Shown: positions 1-9,830, numbered from the stretch's first letter. The stretch is 64,000 nt of DNA from Paraburkholderia aromaticivorans (GCF_012689525.1 NZ_CP051514.1:434001-498000), one strand, 5' to 3'. Program-made: numbers and translations. Notes: generated from the sequence alone by a model not told the origin.

Positions 1-465
1 TTGGGGTTGCGCTCCAGTGAGGTGGTCTTCCTCGAGCTCGATGATATTGACTGGGACGCAGGTCAACTGAGCGTGCGCACCAAGGGTGGACAACGCATCG
101 AGCTACCCTTACCTGCGGACGTCGGCAAAGCCATCGCCGCCTACTTGCAACATGGGCGGCCGAAGAGCGCCAGTCGCCGCGTATTTTTACGTGCACGCGC
201 GCACATCACCGGCTTTCGTGGGCCAAGTGGTCTCGGCTGCGTCGTTCGGCGTGCACTTAAGCGCGCTGGCATCGACGCGCCCACAACGGGTGCCCATCAG
301 TTTCGCCACGGACTGGCTACCCAGATGCTGAACCATGGAGCTTCGCTCAGCGAGATTGGCGAGGTGTTGGGTCATCGTCACCCACAGAGCACGATGATCT
401 ACACTCGGGTCGACATCAAAGCATTGCGTGAACTCGCGTTGCCCTGGCCCGGAGGTGTACGATGA
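1..465 (+). CDS. Tyrosine recombinase, C-terminal part (first gene of a recombinase trio)
   Basis: C-terminal catalytic half of a tyrosine site-specific recombinase; the 5' part lies outside the window. The core Arg is in GLRSSEV, the His-x-x-Arg box is HQFRHG, GHRHP follows, and the nucleophile is probably the Tyr in STMIYTRVD. Its stop overlaps the start of the next recombinase by an ATGA tetranucleotide, so the genes are probably translationally coupled. Such overlapping trios act together in RIT elements. The motifs make the family certain; membership of a trio is inferred from the next two genes. Confidence 0.9.
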   Translation: MGLRSSEVVFLELDDIDWDAGQLSVRTKGGQRIELPLPADVGKAIAAYLQHGRPKSASRRVFLRARAHITGFRGPSGLGCVVRRALKRAGIDAPTTGAHQFRHGLATQMLNHGASLSEIGEVLGHRHPQSTMIYTRVDIKALRELALPWPGGVR

Positions 466-1406
466 ACGCGCTTCGGCAGGCTGTTCAGGATTACCTCGAT
501 CTGAGGCATAGCCTGGGATTCAAATTGAGGGAGGAGAGCACGGCGCTACCAGATTTCGTCGCGTTCATGGAACAGCATCGAGCTTCTTACATTACGCAGA
601 CGTTGGCCCTCGCCTGGGCTCGGCAACCCGCAAATGTCCAGCCCGACCGCTGGGCGCAACGAATGAGCTGGTTGCGTGGGTTCGCGCGATATCGTAGTGC
701 TACCGATCCCCGCACGGAAATACCCGCACCGGGTTTATTGCCATTTCGACCGAAGCGGGCTCGGCCGTACCTATACTCGGCCGCCGAGATCCGTAGCCTG
801 CTACAGGCGGCGCTGCAGATGCCATACCACTATGAACGGGGTGCACTGCTGCCCTGGACCTATCATTGCCTGTTCGGGCTGTTGAGCGTGACGGGCATGC
901 GCCTGGGTGAAGTGCGCAATCTCGAACTTCAGGATGTGGATCTGACGGAGGCGATATTGACGATCCGAGGCGCGAAGCTCGGAAAGACCAGACTCATTCC
1001 TTTGCATGCCTCGACATGCAAGGTGCTCGCGGACTACATCACGCGGCGTGAGCATCACTGGGCGGGTCGACCGGTATCCCCCTATCTCTTTGTTTCCAGT
1101 TGGGGTAACAGGATGGATGTCGGTGAGATCCATCGCACTTTTTATTCATTGTCGCGACAGATTGGTTTGCGCGGGGCATCCGACAGTCGCGGGCCGCGTC
1201 TGCACGACATGAGACACGTTTTCGCGACGAACGCACTTGTGCGCTGGTACAAGTCTGGAGATGACCCGGAGCGCCGTCTGCCCATCCTGTCAGCCTACCT
1301 CGGCCATGCTCACGTCGCGGATACCCAGTGGTATCTGAACGGCTCGCCTGAACTGATGCGCGAGGCGATGCGCCGGCTCGAACAACTCTGGGAGGACCGG
1401 CCATGA
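462..1406 (+). CDS. Tyrosine recombinase (second gene of trio)
   Basis: A 314-residue tyrosine recombinase. The N-terminal SAM-like DNA-binding domain covers about residues 1-110. The catalytic domain has Arg in GMRLGEVRNL, HDMRHVFATN as the His-x-x-Arg box, LGHAHVADTQ, and a Tyr in WYLNGS as probable nucleophile. It starts inside the stop of the preceding recombinase and ends inside the start of the next one (ATGA at both junctions). That tight three-gene overlap is the hallmark of recombinase-in-trio elements, in which three non-identical recombinases are thought to move the unit together. Confidence 0.9.
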   Translation: MNALRQAVQDYLDLRHSLGFKLREESTALPDFVAFMEQHRASYITQTLALAWARQPANVQPDRWAQRMSWLRGFARYRSATDPRTEIPAPGLLPFRPKRARPYLYSAAEIRSLLQAALQMPYHYERGALLPWTYHCLFGLLSVTGMRLGEVRNLELQDVDLTEAILTIRGAKLGKTRLIPLHASTCKVLADYITRREHHWAGRPVSPYLFVSSWGNRMDVGEIHRTFYSLSRQIGLRGASDSRGPRLHDMRHVFATNALVRWYKSGDDPERRLPILSAYLGHAHVADTQWYLNGSPELMREAMRRLEQLWEDRP

Positions 1407-2401
1407 ATAAAGCTGCCACCTTTGCTCCGTTACTGGAGCGGTTCTTCACGCAGCGCCTGATGCAAGAGCGTCAGGCGAGTCCTCACACCATCGGTGCCTA
1501 TCGCGATTCCTATCGTCAATTCCTTAAGTTCGTGCAGCAGCGCCTGCATAAGTCACCGTCGCAGCTAAACCTCGAAGACATCGATACTCCTCTGATCGTC
1601 GCGTTCCTGGACGAAATTGAGAAGAACCAGGGCGTTAGTGTTCGCACCAGAAATCTGCGCCTCGCGGCGATTCACTCTTTCTTTCGCTACGCCGCTTACG
1701 AAGCACCAGACCATGCCGCCCAGATCCAACGGGTGCTTGCCATCCCCAGCAAGCGCTTCACCCGTACGCTGATTCACTTTCTGACGCATCCAGAAGTCGA
1801 CGCCTTGCTTGCCGCGCCTGATCAAGGCACGTGGTCTGGCCGGCGCGACCACGCCTTTCTATTGGTCGCGGTACAGACCGGTCTGCGCCTGTCCGAGATG
1901 ACGGGACTCAATCGCGAGGATGTGGTGCTTGGCACCGGCGCACACGTGAGGGTAATCGGAAAGGGTCGGAAAGAGCGCTGTACCCCCATCGCGAAATCCA
2001 CTCGCGCCGTACTGAAAGCGTGGCTGCGAGAACCACAACGCGGCGATGGCGCAGTACTTTTTCCCAGCGAGCGGGGTGAACGCCTCAGTGTCCATGGTGT
2101 GCAGTACTTGCTAAACAAGCACCGCAAAACCGCGTGTGAAGTTTGCCCGTCATTGAAGCAGAAGCGGGTCACTGTCCACTGTTTGAGACACACTATGGCC
2201 ATGGACCTTCTGCAATCAGGCGTTCGTCGCTCGGTCATCGCGTTGTGGCTCGGGCATGAATCGGTGGAAACCACGGAGATCTATGTCGAAGCGACCCTTG
2301 CGATGAAGGAACAGGCCCTTGCGAAAGCAACTCCGCGACGCGGCACGCCAGGACGCTTCAAGCCGACAGACGAACTCCTCGGCTTCCTGAACAGTCTTTA
2401 A
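1403..2401 (+). CDS. Tyrosine recombinase (third gene of trio)
   Basis: A 332-residue tyrosine recombinase with the N-terminal core-binding domain at about residues 10-115 and the catalytic domain after that. Visible catalytic signatures are TGLRLSEMTGL (Arg), KGRKER (Lys), HCLRHTMAMD (His-x-x-Arg), WLGHESVETT and the nucleophile in TEIYVEATL. It overlaps the upstream recombinase by 4 bp and is followed within about 10 bp by an inverted-repeat structure that marks the end of the element. No mutation is visible in it. Confidence 0.92.
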   Translation: MNKAATFAPLLERFFTQRLMQERQASPHTIGAYRDSYRQFLKFVQQRLHKSPSQLNLEDIDTPLIVAFLDEIEKNQGVSVRTRNLRLAAIHSFFRYAAYEAPDHAAQIQRVLAIPSKRFTRTLIHFLTHPEVDALLAAPDQGTWSGRRDHAFLLVAVQTGLRLSEMTGLNREDVVLGTGAHVRVIGKGRKERCTPIAKSTRAVLKAWLREPQRGDGAVLFPSERGERLSVHGVQYLLNKHRKTACEVCPSLKQKRVTVHCLRHTMAMDLLQSGVRRSVIALWLGHESVETTEIYVEATLAMKEQALAKATPRRGTPGRFKPTDELLGFLNSL

Positions 2402-2411
2402 CCTCACCAAA

Positions 2412-2499
2412 TTATGTCGGGTGATCGCTTGAGCGATCTGCTTGACGACCCCGCAATCTTCGGTCGATCGTCGAGGTTCAATTGTGTCACCCGACATAA
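2412..2499. repeat. Terminal inverted-repeat structure of the RIT element
   Basis: A perfect 13-bp inverted repeat, TTATGTCGGGTGA at 2412-2424 and its complement at 2487-2499. Between the arms are two smaller hairpins: GATCGC/GCGATC (2423-2438) and CGACC/GGTCG (2446-2466). The structure sits between the third recombinase stop and the truncation point of the disrupted recombinase gene, as expected for the element's recombination end. Confidence 0.75.
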
Positions 2500-2502
2500 C
2501 CC

Positions 2503-3604
2503 GGAAGGGTACATAGTGACGTAGACAATGCGGGCCGCAGTGCGGACCCGATACGCCCGGCGCAGCGAGGCGGCTTCTCACAAGCCGGTACATGTCGTTC
2601 GTCGACAGTGGGCGGAACGGAGCCTTGAGTGCCAGAAAAAGCTCCCTGCGGGCAGAGCGAGGCCGGACCTCCTGAAGGTAGCGCAAGATAGCGTCACCCA
2701 CCACTGGTATCAGCGGATAGTCCTGTGTACGCCGCTGTTTGGGCCGTGGAACGCGAAGTACTTCGTGTTCCCAGTCGAGATCCTCCAGTCGCAACTGTGA
2801 TACTTCGCCCCTGCGCAACCCATAGATGGCAAACAGCATCAGCATTGCGCGATCGCGGATGTCCCGGGCGCCGCAGCCACCCGTGCTCGCGATGAGCTGA
2901 CGCACCTGTTGCCAGTCCAGACCACGGGGAAGCCCTTCCTCCCTGAACACGCGTGGGCCTTCAATTCCAGCGGCAATTCCTGCAGGGCACCACTGCCGCG
3001 TTTCCGCGTAGTTGAAAAAGCTGCGCAATGCACTGGCTGCGCTGGCCATCGATACTCGCCCCCAGCCTTCATCGGCCTTCATCGCCAGATAGTCATCCAC
3101 CTCTTTGAGTGACAGGCGTGCCAAAGAGTGCTTCGCGCTCTGTAAGCTGTCGAGAAGGTGCCGCACCTGCCAGCATCGACCTGCGATGGTCCTGGCAGAC
3201 AGTCCACGCTCGTCGCTCATGAAGGCCGAAAATTCGTCGATCAGATGCGTGAAGAGTTGGGTCTCCTGATGGGAACGCTCCAGGCAATCGAGGAAACGTA
3301 GCCAGGAGTTGGCTGTTGAAATGAATCGCTGACGAGACCAGCGACAATCTTGAATCCGCTCGCGTCGACGTTGAAAGCGTGCCCAGCGATCAGCGGCAGC
3401 CTCCACGTCCTGTGTACTGAACCTGGCTTCACCGATATGGAAGTACCGGGCGACGACCAGAAGTTCGGCGGCGATCTCTCGAAGCGTCGCGCGGGCAAAA
3501 CCCTGTTCGACACATTGCGCAAGAAATCGCTCACGCTCCTCTGCCCACGGCCCCTCACGATGACGACGCAACACTTGCGGGTAGCTATAAAGGGTTTCAA
3601 ACAT
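2503..3604 (-). pseudogene. Tyrosine recombinase truncated by the RIT element
   Basis: About 367 residues of a tyrosine recombinase run from 3604. They include the SAM-like domain (about residues 110-215) and the catalytic Arg in YGLRRGEVS, then reach the first His/Arg of the box (HCLRH). Real sequence then stops and the frame reads into the RIT terminal repeat and beyond to 2216. The second conserved His/Trp and the nucleophilic Tyr are missing, so it should be inactive. N-terminal wording such as LYSYPQVLRRHREGP is unlike the trio genes, so this was a separate integrase. Confidence 0.8.
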
Positions 3605-4297
3605 GATCCACTCTCCCGTCTGGAGGATGAGTCGATCACTGTGCGCTTATTTTATGTGGCATTCATTTGCCGAAACTGATGCCACCAACACCGAGATCGT
3701 GATGCTGCGCCACATATGGACGAGCGCCACATTCCGTATGTGCCTACCCACATACTGTGCATTAAAAGATGCATGCACGGTTGTGCGTCCAGCTAAGGCT
3801 GGCGTGTTCAGCAGGGGATAGACCTGCCGGGGTAGAAGTCAGAAGCCCCGTAGCTTGGATAGCAGGGTGGCGGGAAACCAAGACCTTGAAGCCTATCGAC
3901 AGGCATTTCCTTGGGGAATGCGCGAGTCATCGGGCCGTAACAAAAGTGAACGTAGATGTGGCCTCGAAAATGAAAATCTCCGAGGGCCGAGCCCGCAACC
4001 GTGAGGGTGAAGGCAGCATGGGTAGCCGAAATCTGACCGATACGGCTATTCCACTTCGGCGGGGTGGAAGCGACGGCACGATGACAAGGACATGCTAAGC
4101 AACTGGAGAAGCCCTCCTCGCCCCGGCGCGAAATCGCCGGAGCAAGGTAGGTCCTATAACCGGCGAACCCGGGAAGTGGGCTGAAGGCGAGAGGGTGGCG
4201 GATGGGTCCGTAGTAGCTGTGAAGCCGGGTAACGCTGGTGGAGCGAAGGGGCCCTGCTGTTTGTAGTTTCCTCGACAACATGGGAGGCAAGGACGAA

Positions 4298-5605
4298 ATG
4301 ACAAAGGCGTCCAGCAGTTTGCAGGACCTGAGGCGGGGAATATACGTCAAGGCGAAGGCTGAACCGTCCTGGCGTTTCTGGGGGTTGTACGTCCATGTCT
4401 GCAAGATGGACGCACTGCGCGAGGCGTATGCGCTGGCCAGAAAGAACAACGGCGCTCCGGGTATCGACGGGGTGACGTTCGAGGCCATCGAGGCGCAGGG
4501 CGTGGAGGCGTTTCTTGAGCAGATACAGGGCGAACTGATCGGGCGGACCTACGTGCCGTTACGGGCGCGGCGGCAGGAGATACCGAAGGACGGGGGCAAG
4601 GTCCGTGTCCTTTCGATTCCGGCTATCCGTGACCGGGTGGTTCAAGGCGCGCTCAAGCTCATATTGGAGCCGATCTTCGAGGCAGACTTCCAGCCGGGGT
4701 CGTACGGTTATCGCCCCAGGCGTACCGCGCATGAAGCGGTGCATCGGGTGGCGACGGCAATTGTTCAGTGGAAGACCCGCGTCATAGATCTGGATTTACG
4801 CGCTTACTTTGACACAGTTCGGCATCACATACTGCTTGGAAAGGTTGCGCGTCGGGTCAATGACGACGACGTAATGCATCTGCTGAAGCTGATGCTGACG
4901 GCGTCGGGCAAACAAGGCGTTCCGCAAGGCGGGGTGATTTCACCGTTGCTCAGTAACATCTATCTCACTGAGGTAGACCGTATGCTGGAGCGGGCGAAAG
5001 AAGCCACGCGCAACGGGAAGTACACCTACGTCGAGTATGCCCGATTCGCTGACGATCTGGTGGTGCTGATCGATGCCCATCCGCGGCATGCGTGGCTGCT
5101 GAGGGCGGTGACCACGCGACTTCGGGAAGAGTTTGCCAAGCTGCAGGTCGAAGTAAATGAAGAGAAGAGCCGCACTGTGGATCTGGACCGCGCAGAGAGC
5201 TTCGGCTTTCTGGGATTCGACTTTCGTCGACTCCGCAGCGTAAAGAAGCACGTGTGGCGAGCGCACTACACGCCCAAGCTGAAGAAGCGGACGGCATTAT
5301 TGCGTAAGCTCAAAGAGGTGTTCCGGCGATACCAGTCGCAGCCGGTAGATCGGGTGGTAGAACTGATCAATCCGGTGTTACGCGGCTGGGTGAATTACTT
5401 CGCTGTAGGACATTCCAGCGAGTGCTTCAGCTTCATCAAAGACTGGGTGGAAAAGAAGATTCGCCGCCACATGGGTCGATCCCGGAATCGACGGGGCTTC
5501 GGTTGGAAGAGGTGGAGTAGGCGCTGGCTGTATGAAGAACTGAAGCTGTTCAATGGCTATCGGGTTCGTCAACGGTCGTCGTCGAAAGCGTCCCCAGCAC
5601 GATAG
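4298..5605 (+). CDS. ltrA: Group II intron reverse transcriptase/maturase
   Basis: Intron-encoded protein of 435 residues from ATG 4298; in-frame codons exist upstream, but AAGGA at 4289 favours 4298. Reverse-transcriptase blocks are evident: GAPGIDGVTFE, the GGVISPLLSNIYL block, and the active-site motif YARFADDLVVL with two catalytic Asp. The maturase (GIIM) region follows with PVLRGWVNYFAVGHSS and a basic C-terminus. No HNH endonuclease domain is visible. The protein aids splicing and target-primed reverse transcription of the intron RNA. The frame is intact, so it may be active. Confidence 0.93.
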   Translation: MTKASSSLQDLRRGIYVKAKAEPSWRFWGLYVHVCKMDALREAYALARKNNGAPGIDGVTFEAIEAQGVEAFLEQIQGELIGRTYVPLRARRQEIPKDGGKVRVLSIPAIRDRVVQGALKLILEPIFEADFQPGSYGYRPRRTAHEAVHRVATAIVQWKTRVIDLDLRAYFDTVRHHILLGKVARRVNDDDVMHLLKLMLTASGKQGVPQGGVISPLLSNIYLTEVDRMLERAKEATRNGKYTYVEYARFADDLVVLIDAHPRHAWLLRAVTTRLREEFAKLQVEVNEEKSRTVDLDRAESFGFLGFDFRRLRSVKKHVWRAHYTPKLKKRTALLRKLKEVFRRYQSQPVDRVVELINPVLRGWVNYFAVGHSSECFSFIKDWVEKKIRRHMGRSRNRRGFGWKRWSRRWLYEELKLFNGYRVRQRSSSKASPAR

Positions 5606-5636
5606 GTCCCATAAACCTTGACATGAAGCAGGCAGG

Positions 5637-5670
5637 AAAGCGTAGTGCGGGAAAACCGCCTGCTGCGTTT
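5637..5670 (+). ncRNA. Candidate group II intron domain V
   Basis: A 34-nt segment folds as a lower stem (AAGCGTAG with CTGCGTTT) and an upper GCGG/CCGC stem closed by a GAAA-type loop, with AGC near the 5' side as in the catalytic triad. It lies about 30 nt after the maturase stop. Pairing was judged by eye and the 3'-side bulge is one base larger than canonical. Confidence 0.5.
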
Positions 5671-5839
5671 GACGTGGCGGGAGCTGGAAACGTGACCATG
5701 GCAACCGGATTGAGGCCCACCGCGAAAGCGAGGGAGAAGCCACCGGGACCTACCGTGCGCGCGCCAGTTCTCGACCCTACCTGAGGGGGCCGCTATCCAG
5801 CAATGCATGGCGGCTACCTGACAAGGATAGGTGAAGAGT

Positions 5840-6537
5840 GCTCGCGGAACCCATCCGTCCGCCGCTGATCAATTTTACGAACTGGCAAAATAAGCAGTAC
5901 TTTGCATATCGATCTCATTCGCCTCTCGATCCTTGCCGCGACAAAACCGTCGATGAAGCCGGCCGCGTCGATGAACGCGATGCGGCTCACGTTATCGTGT
6001 GCGGATCACACGTGGAAACACCCGTGTCCGGACGATCTCATGGAGCGTGCCTTCTTCCGAGCGATTCCCCGCCGTTGCCCACAGTCCATAGCCCGGCGTC
6101 ATCAAGCGGCGGGCGTCGCCGAAGAGGATGGCGAAGTGCAGCGCGGGGCCACCTCGGGTGGCGGGTCGCCCGGGTCGTGGCGATACGGCTTCCGCAAAAT
6201 GGGCCGATTGCCTCGCCAGAGGATTTCGCGAGGTGGATCACCATGCTGGCTCTTTCGCCGTCCAGATCGTGCGTGATCTCCCATGAAACGCGTCTACCCA
6301 AGGTTGGCAGGCTCACGCTCGCATTCGACTTCATGTCCGTCGCAGCCCCCATACTCGAAATGTCGAATGCGTCGTGCACACGACATCGCTGCGCGAACAG
6401 GAGCGCATTCTGACCGCGTGAGTGAGTTGTCTGGAGCTGCTTTCGTGGCTCGTGACGGGTGGTGGTTTGGACCGGCCGCGGTTCGCAGAGTGGCGGAGTG
6501 CGGCCGCCATTTGTATTATGGGGGATGTGTACGAGTG
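5840..6537. other. Intergenic stretch with no clear gene
   Basis: About 700 bp between the intron and galU. A minus-strand reading frame from 6334 to 6038 begins in a coding-like way (KSNASVSLPTLGRRVSWEIT) but ends in an arginine/proline-rich tail typical of non-coding high-GC DNA. It may be a decayed gene. No RNA gene or terminator was recognised. Confidence 0.3.
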
Positions 6538-7419
6538 TCAGTACGCGAGCTCGAGTGGACGCGTGCGCAGATACGCCTCGAAATCTGCCGACACTTCCGG
6601 GTGACGCAGCGCGAACTCGACCGTTGCCTTCAGGTAACCGAGCTTGCTGCCACAGTCGAAACGCGTGCCGTGGTATTTGTACGCCAGCACCTGCTCGTGG
6701 CGCAGTAGCGACATGATCGCGTCGGTGAGTTGGAGCTCGCCGCCCGCGCCCGGTTTCAACCCACGTAGATGCTCGAAGATGCGCGGCTTGAGCACATAGC
6801 GGCCCACCACACCGAGATTCGACGGCGCCACGCTCGGCTCCGGCTTTTCGACGATACCCGACATCTTGATGATCGAGTCTTCCCACTCCTTGCCGTCGAC
6901 GATACCGTACGACTTGGTTTCCTGAGCGGGAATCTCTTCGACGCCGATCACCGAGCTGTGATAGTGGTCGAACACCTCGATCATCTGCGTCATGACGGGC
7001 GGCGTGCCGTACAGCAAGTCGTCCGCGAGAATAACGGCGAACGGGTTGTCGCCCACCAGCTTTTCGGCGCACATCACCGCATGGCCCAAGCCCAGCGCTT
7101 CCGGCTGACGCACGTAGAAACAGTCAACATGGCTCGGCTTGATGCTGCGCACGAGCTCCAGCAGCTTGTCCTTGCCGCGTGCCTCGAGTTCGGCTTCGAC
7201 CTCGTATGACTTGTCGAAATGGTCCTCGATTGCGCGCTTGCTGCGGCCTGTGACGAAGATCATTTCGGTGATGCCCGCGGCCATCGCTTCTTCCACCGCA
7301 TACTGGATCAGCGGCTTGTCCACGATCGGCAGCATTTCCTTCGGGCTGGCCTTCGTGGCAGGGAGAAACCGGGTGCCGAGACCCGCCACCGGAAATACTG
7401 CTTTGGTAACTTTAAGCAT
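6538..7419 (-). CDS. galU: UTP--glucose-1-phosphate uridylyltransferase
   Basis: Makes UDP-glucose from UTP and glucose-1-phosphate in the cytoplasm, feeding exopolysaccharide, lipopolysaccharide and trehalose synthesis. The protein is 293 residues from ATG 7419, matching the usual bacterial GalU length. An in-frame start 10 codons upstream is less likely, because MLKVTKAVFPVAG is the normal beginning. The nucleotide-binding loop GLGTRFLP, the substrate motif KEMLPIVDKP, VILADDLL, and the C-terminal FDCGSKLGY are all present. No polysaccharide operon surrounds it, so it may be an extra copy carried by the accessory region. Confidence 0.97.
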   Translation of the reverse strand: MLKVTKAVFPVAGLGTRFLPATKASPKEMLPIVDKPLIQYAVEEAMAAGITEMIFVTGRSKRAIEDHFDKSYEVEAELEARGKDKLLELVRSIKPSHVDCFYVRQPEALGLGHAVMCAEKLVGDNPFAVILADDLLYGTPPVMTQMIEVFDHYHSSVIGVEEIPAQETKSYGIVDGKEWEDSIIKMSGIVEKPEPSVAPSNLGVVGRYVLKPRIFEHLRGLKPGAGGELQLTDAIMSLLRHEQVLAYKYHGTRFDCGSKLGYLKATVEFALRHPEVSADFEAYLRTRPLELAY

Positions 7420-7759
7420 AAGCTGTTCGAGGGTGCGTAATAACGACAATTAAAAAGGAACCCGCGCTCTGAAAGGGGGCAGGCTTAAGTCCGAGGGCGG
7501 CGAGGCCATGCTTGCGCGGGCCTATCGGATCATCGTTGGAATGACGGCGCGAAAGCATTAGAGCGAAAACGGATGCATAGCGCGAGATGGCGGAAGAAGC
7601 GCCGTTTTGGCTAAGGCGAATACATGCCAGCTTTGCGTGGAGGCAAAATCGTGAGCCACGCTTCACGCGATGCCTCGTGGGCGCTGCGGTTGCAGACATG
7701 GCAGAGTACACCGTCTCGGATTGCTTTGTCGAGCCGAGCTGCGCACGCTCAGGGTACGC
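7420..7759. other. Spacer upstream of galU
   Basis: About 340 bp that should contain the galU promoter (minus strand). No convincing gene or promoter boxes were picked out by eye. Confidence 0.3.
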
Positions 7760-8098
7760 TGTTCGGCGGCGCCTTCTTGCGCATCCGGTAGTTGGTAGTT
7801 GTGTAGGTGTCGTCGTCAGATATTTTCTGAACAGCTTCGCCAACTGACGGCCGCTGCCGATCTCGCAGCGCCGGGCGACTTTGTCGACCGGCAATCGTGA
7901 TTCGACGAGCATTCGAGAGCTTAAGTTCGGGCGCGCGAGAAGCGGATAGTCAGAGGGTGTCATACCGATTTCGTTCTTGAAGCGTTTCAGGACGCTGCGT
8001 TCGTTCATCGCTGCGACCTGCGCGGCGTCGCCGAGAGAGATGGGAGGACTTGCATCGCGCGCCTGATCTCTTCTCGGGAAAGCTAACGATAGGCGCAA
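7760..8098 (-). pseudogene. AraC-family regulator remnant (C-terminal HTH)
   Basis: About 100 residues match the double helix-turn-helix domain of AraC/GlxA-type regulators: LGDAAQVAAMNERSVLKRF, GMTPSDY, SRMLVESRLPVDKVARRCE and a second recognition helix ending FRKYLTTTPTQ. The N-terminal sensor domain (often DJ-1/PfpI-like in this group) is absent. The frame runs on into unrelated residues at the C-terminus. Substitutions at normally fixed positions, such as PLLARPNLS for the usual LRARLNLS, suggest decay. Confidence 0.65.
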
Positions 8099-8321
8099 AC
8101 ATTGTAAGTGACGCCTTGTAGGGAGTCTTTGATAAATTACTAACGTTCGGAAGATGCATGGAAGCTAGCGCCGGCCGCGACGTGAGTGTTTGACGACGAT
8201 GTCGATCACAAAGATCGCATTCCTTTCGTGATTCCGATGGCGCGTTATTTATGTTGCAGGTCGTTGCACCAGTGCCGAATTGACCCGACGAAAGCCTTTG
8301 TTTGAGATTCCCCGGGCGCTC

Positions 8322-8549
8322 TTAATCGAGCGTGTAAGACAGCTTTAGTGTGACAGTCAATGCGCCAATCCTGTCGTACTCAAAGAGCCGGGACTTGACT
8401 TTTAAAACCCCATCGAATCCTAGTTCGTCGACCACCATCGTAACGTTGTCGCCTACAAGGGGAAGCTGAAATGCTGCCCGCCTCCCGGTTGTTCGGTATG
8501 TACCAAAGCCACCGGTGTACTCGTATACGTAAGCTACGCTTTCGTCCAT
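8322..8549 (-). CDS. Small hypothetical protein
   Basis: A 75-residue open frame, acidic and rich in beta-prone residues (VAYVYEYTGGFGTYR, VGDNVTMVVDELGF), without a signal peptide or membrane segment. The start has only a weak purine-rich element upstream. It lies in a lower-GC stretch with another minus-strand small frame about 60 bp upstream. No family is recognised. Confidence 0.4.
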   Translation of the reverse strand: MDESVAYVYEYTGGFGTYRTTGRRAAFQLPLVGDNVTMVVDELGFDGVLKVKSRLFEYDRIGALTVTLKLSYTLD

Positions 8550-8611
8550 TTATGTCTCGCTCGTGTGGTTTAAGTTTTTGTTCGACAGAAGTCTCGCACA
8601 ACTACGGGCAC

Positions 8612-8869
8612 TCATGCGTTGCCATATCGGAGACTTCCGTCGGTTACTGACGATCGTATCGTGGCGGTCCGATTTGCCTGTTGATGAGTGAGACGCGCTA
8701 TCACAAAGACTCGGGTGGGAATGGTCTGTTTGAATAGCGTAATTGATGCCGCGTTGTTCTGTACATATCCGCCAGAAATACTTGGCAGCGTGACGAACGC
8801 GGTCATATTTTTGGCAGTTCCGCGCAATAGATACGTTGGCATGATCAGTCGGTTCGAGGAGGTCGACAT
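8612..8869 (-). CDS. Possible small hypothetical protein
   Basis: A minus-strand frame of about 85 residues (in-frame starts at 8869 or 8842), rich in Thr/Ser/Val with beta-like pattern (MTAFVTLPSISGGYVQ, TRVFVIARLTHQQ). It may form a unit with the small gene downstream. A competing plus-strand frame overlaps it. No ribosome binding site or homology supports either strand strongly. Confidence 0.27.
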   Translation of the reverse strand: MSTSSNRLIMPTYLLRGTAKNMTAFVTLPSISGGYVQNNAASITLFKQTIPTRVFVIARLTHQQANRTATIRSSVTDGSLRYGNA

Positions 8870-8957
8870 TAATGTCGAAACGCGAATCGAGGGCGCTGGT
8901 GCATGGCCACCTAACAAGCGGTTGATCATGCCAATGGAAATCGAATGCGGACGTTCA

Positions 8958-8991
8958 GGAAAAAGAGCCTGCCGCCCGCGAGAGCGGCAGG
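8958..8991 (-). terminator. Rho-independent terminator (minus strand)
   Basis: An 8-bp perfect GC-rich stem, CCTGCCGC/GCGGCAGG (8968-8975 and 8984-8991) with an 8-nt loop. It is followed on the minus strand by CTCTTTTT (8958-8967). It would end a transcript coming from above 9000, where no convincing gene was found. Confidence 0.6.
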
Positions 8992-8999
8992 TTAAAGAT

Positions 9000-9830
9000 C
9001 GAGGGGCGGGGCTGCCTCAACGAGGCATCCCCTCGAAAGACCGAAGCAGAGTATATTCCCTCGAATTTGACGGCGGACGGGATCGGCGGATTGGTTCAAG
9101 CTGTTGACGGAACAAGACATGAAAAACGCCGCTTCACGCGCCAATGATCCAATTTTCAAGGATGATTCCGTTCGCGCGGTCACTCACGATGTGCCGCCCT
9201 CAATGATGCAGGTGGTTGAGTGACCGCGTATGGCGCCGACCAGCGCTCACGGCTCCCGTTGTCCCGGGTCACGGCCGCGGCTTGTCGCAGTTCAACCACT
9301 GTCTCATGCGAAGGTGGTGCGAGCGAATCGCCCCCGATATAACTGACCTCCATCCTGAAGTGCAAGCGTTGACGTACTTCGAGAAGACGTCGCAGATCGG
9401 TTCACCTCGACATCCTACCCGACCATTTTATCGCTATTTGCACCACAACCGAATCGAAGAGAGACCAAGAGAGGTGGGACAGAAGTTTGGCTGGAGCCGT
9501 CAAATTGATGGTGTTTTCAGCCAGTTCACACTTACACGACAAATTGTTCTGTAACATCCGTCCAATCATTGCATTACGCTGGAGGATTCCGAGCGAGTTC
9601 ATTTGTTGTATGTCACGGAACGTCTCGATCCGCCTTACGGCGGCATAAAGAAAAAATGCGGGAAGTAAGGTTCGACATATGGTGGCGCCCCGGGCAATGT
9701 TGATCAAATGGTTCTCAACCTTGGAAGCCAATTGTCATCGATTTCGCCGAAAAAGTTTTAGATTAGCGGCGCGTTCGCACCTTACTATTTCGTCTTGCCA
9801 CTGACAACGTATCCAGAGGTGCCGAAGGCT
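9000..9830. other. Low-information stretch
   Basis: About 830 bp of mixed composition. Several short open frames exist on both strands. The longest is a minus-strand frame of 109 codons from a TTG at 9731, without a clear ribosome binding site. None is supported by domain-like sequence. Confidence 0.3.

Larger units (their letters stand above)
1..2499 (+). mobile_element. Recombinase-in-trio (RIT) element, left end outside window
   Basis: Three overlapping tyrosine recombinase genes in one orientation end at a compact inverted-repeat structure (2412-2499). Beyond it, the 3' end of a fourth, oppositely oriented recombinase gene is abruptly lost, which places the element boundary at about 2500. 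RIT elements carry three unlike recombinases and little else. The left end and any partner repeat are not visible. Confidence 0.75.
3783..5830 (+). mobile_element. Group II intron (retroelement) with internal maturase gene
   Basis: The element starts with the group II consensus GTGCG at 3783. About 515 nt of structured RNA (domains I-III; helical segments such as CCAGCTAAGGCTGG can be seen) precede a reverse transcriptase/maturase gene in the domain IV position. A domain V candidate follows at 5637-5670. The exact 3' splice site could not be fixed; the end given is approximate, within 5700-5835. The intron sits downstream of the truncated integrase and interrupts no recognisable gene. Confidence 0.75.

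Noticed and set aside
3808..4488. Minus-strand frame of 226 codons over the intron 5' region
   Set aside because: Antisense to the structured intron RNA and maturase start; typical shadow composition.
6038..7072. Minus-strand frame of 344 codons overlapping galU
   Set aside because: It is out of frame with the conserved GalU sequence on the same strand and highly arginine-rich.
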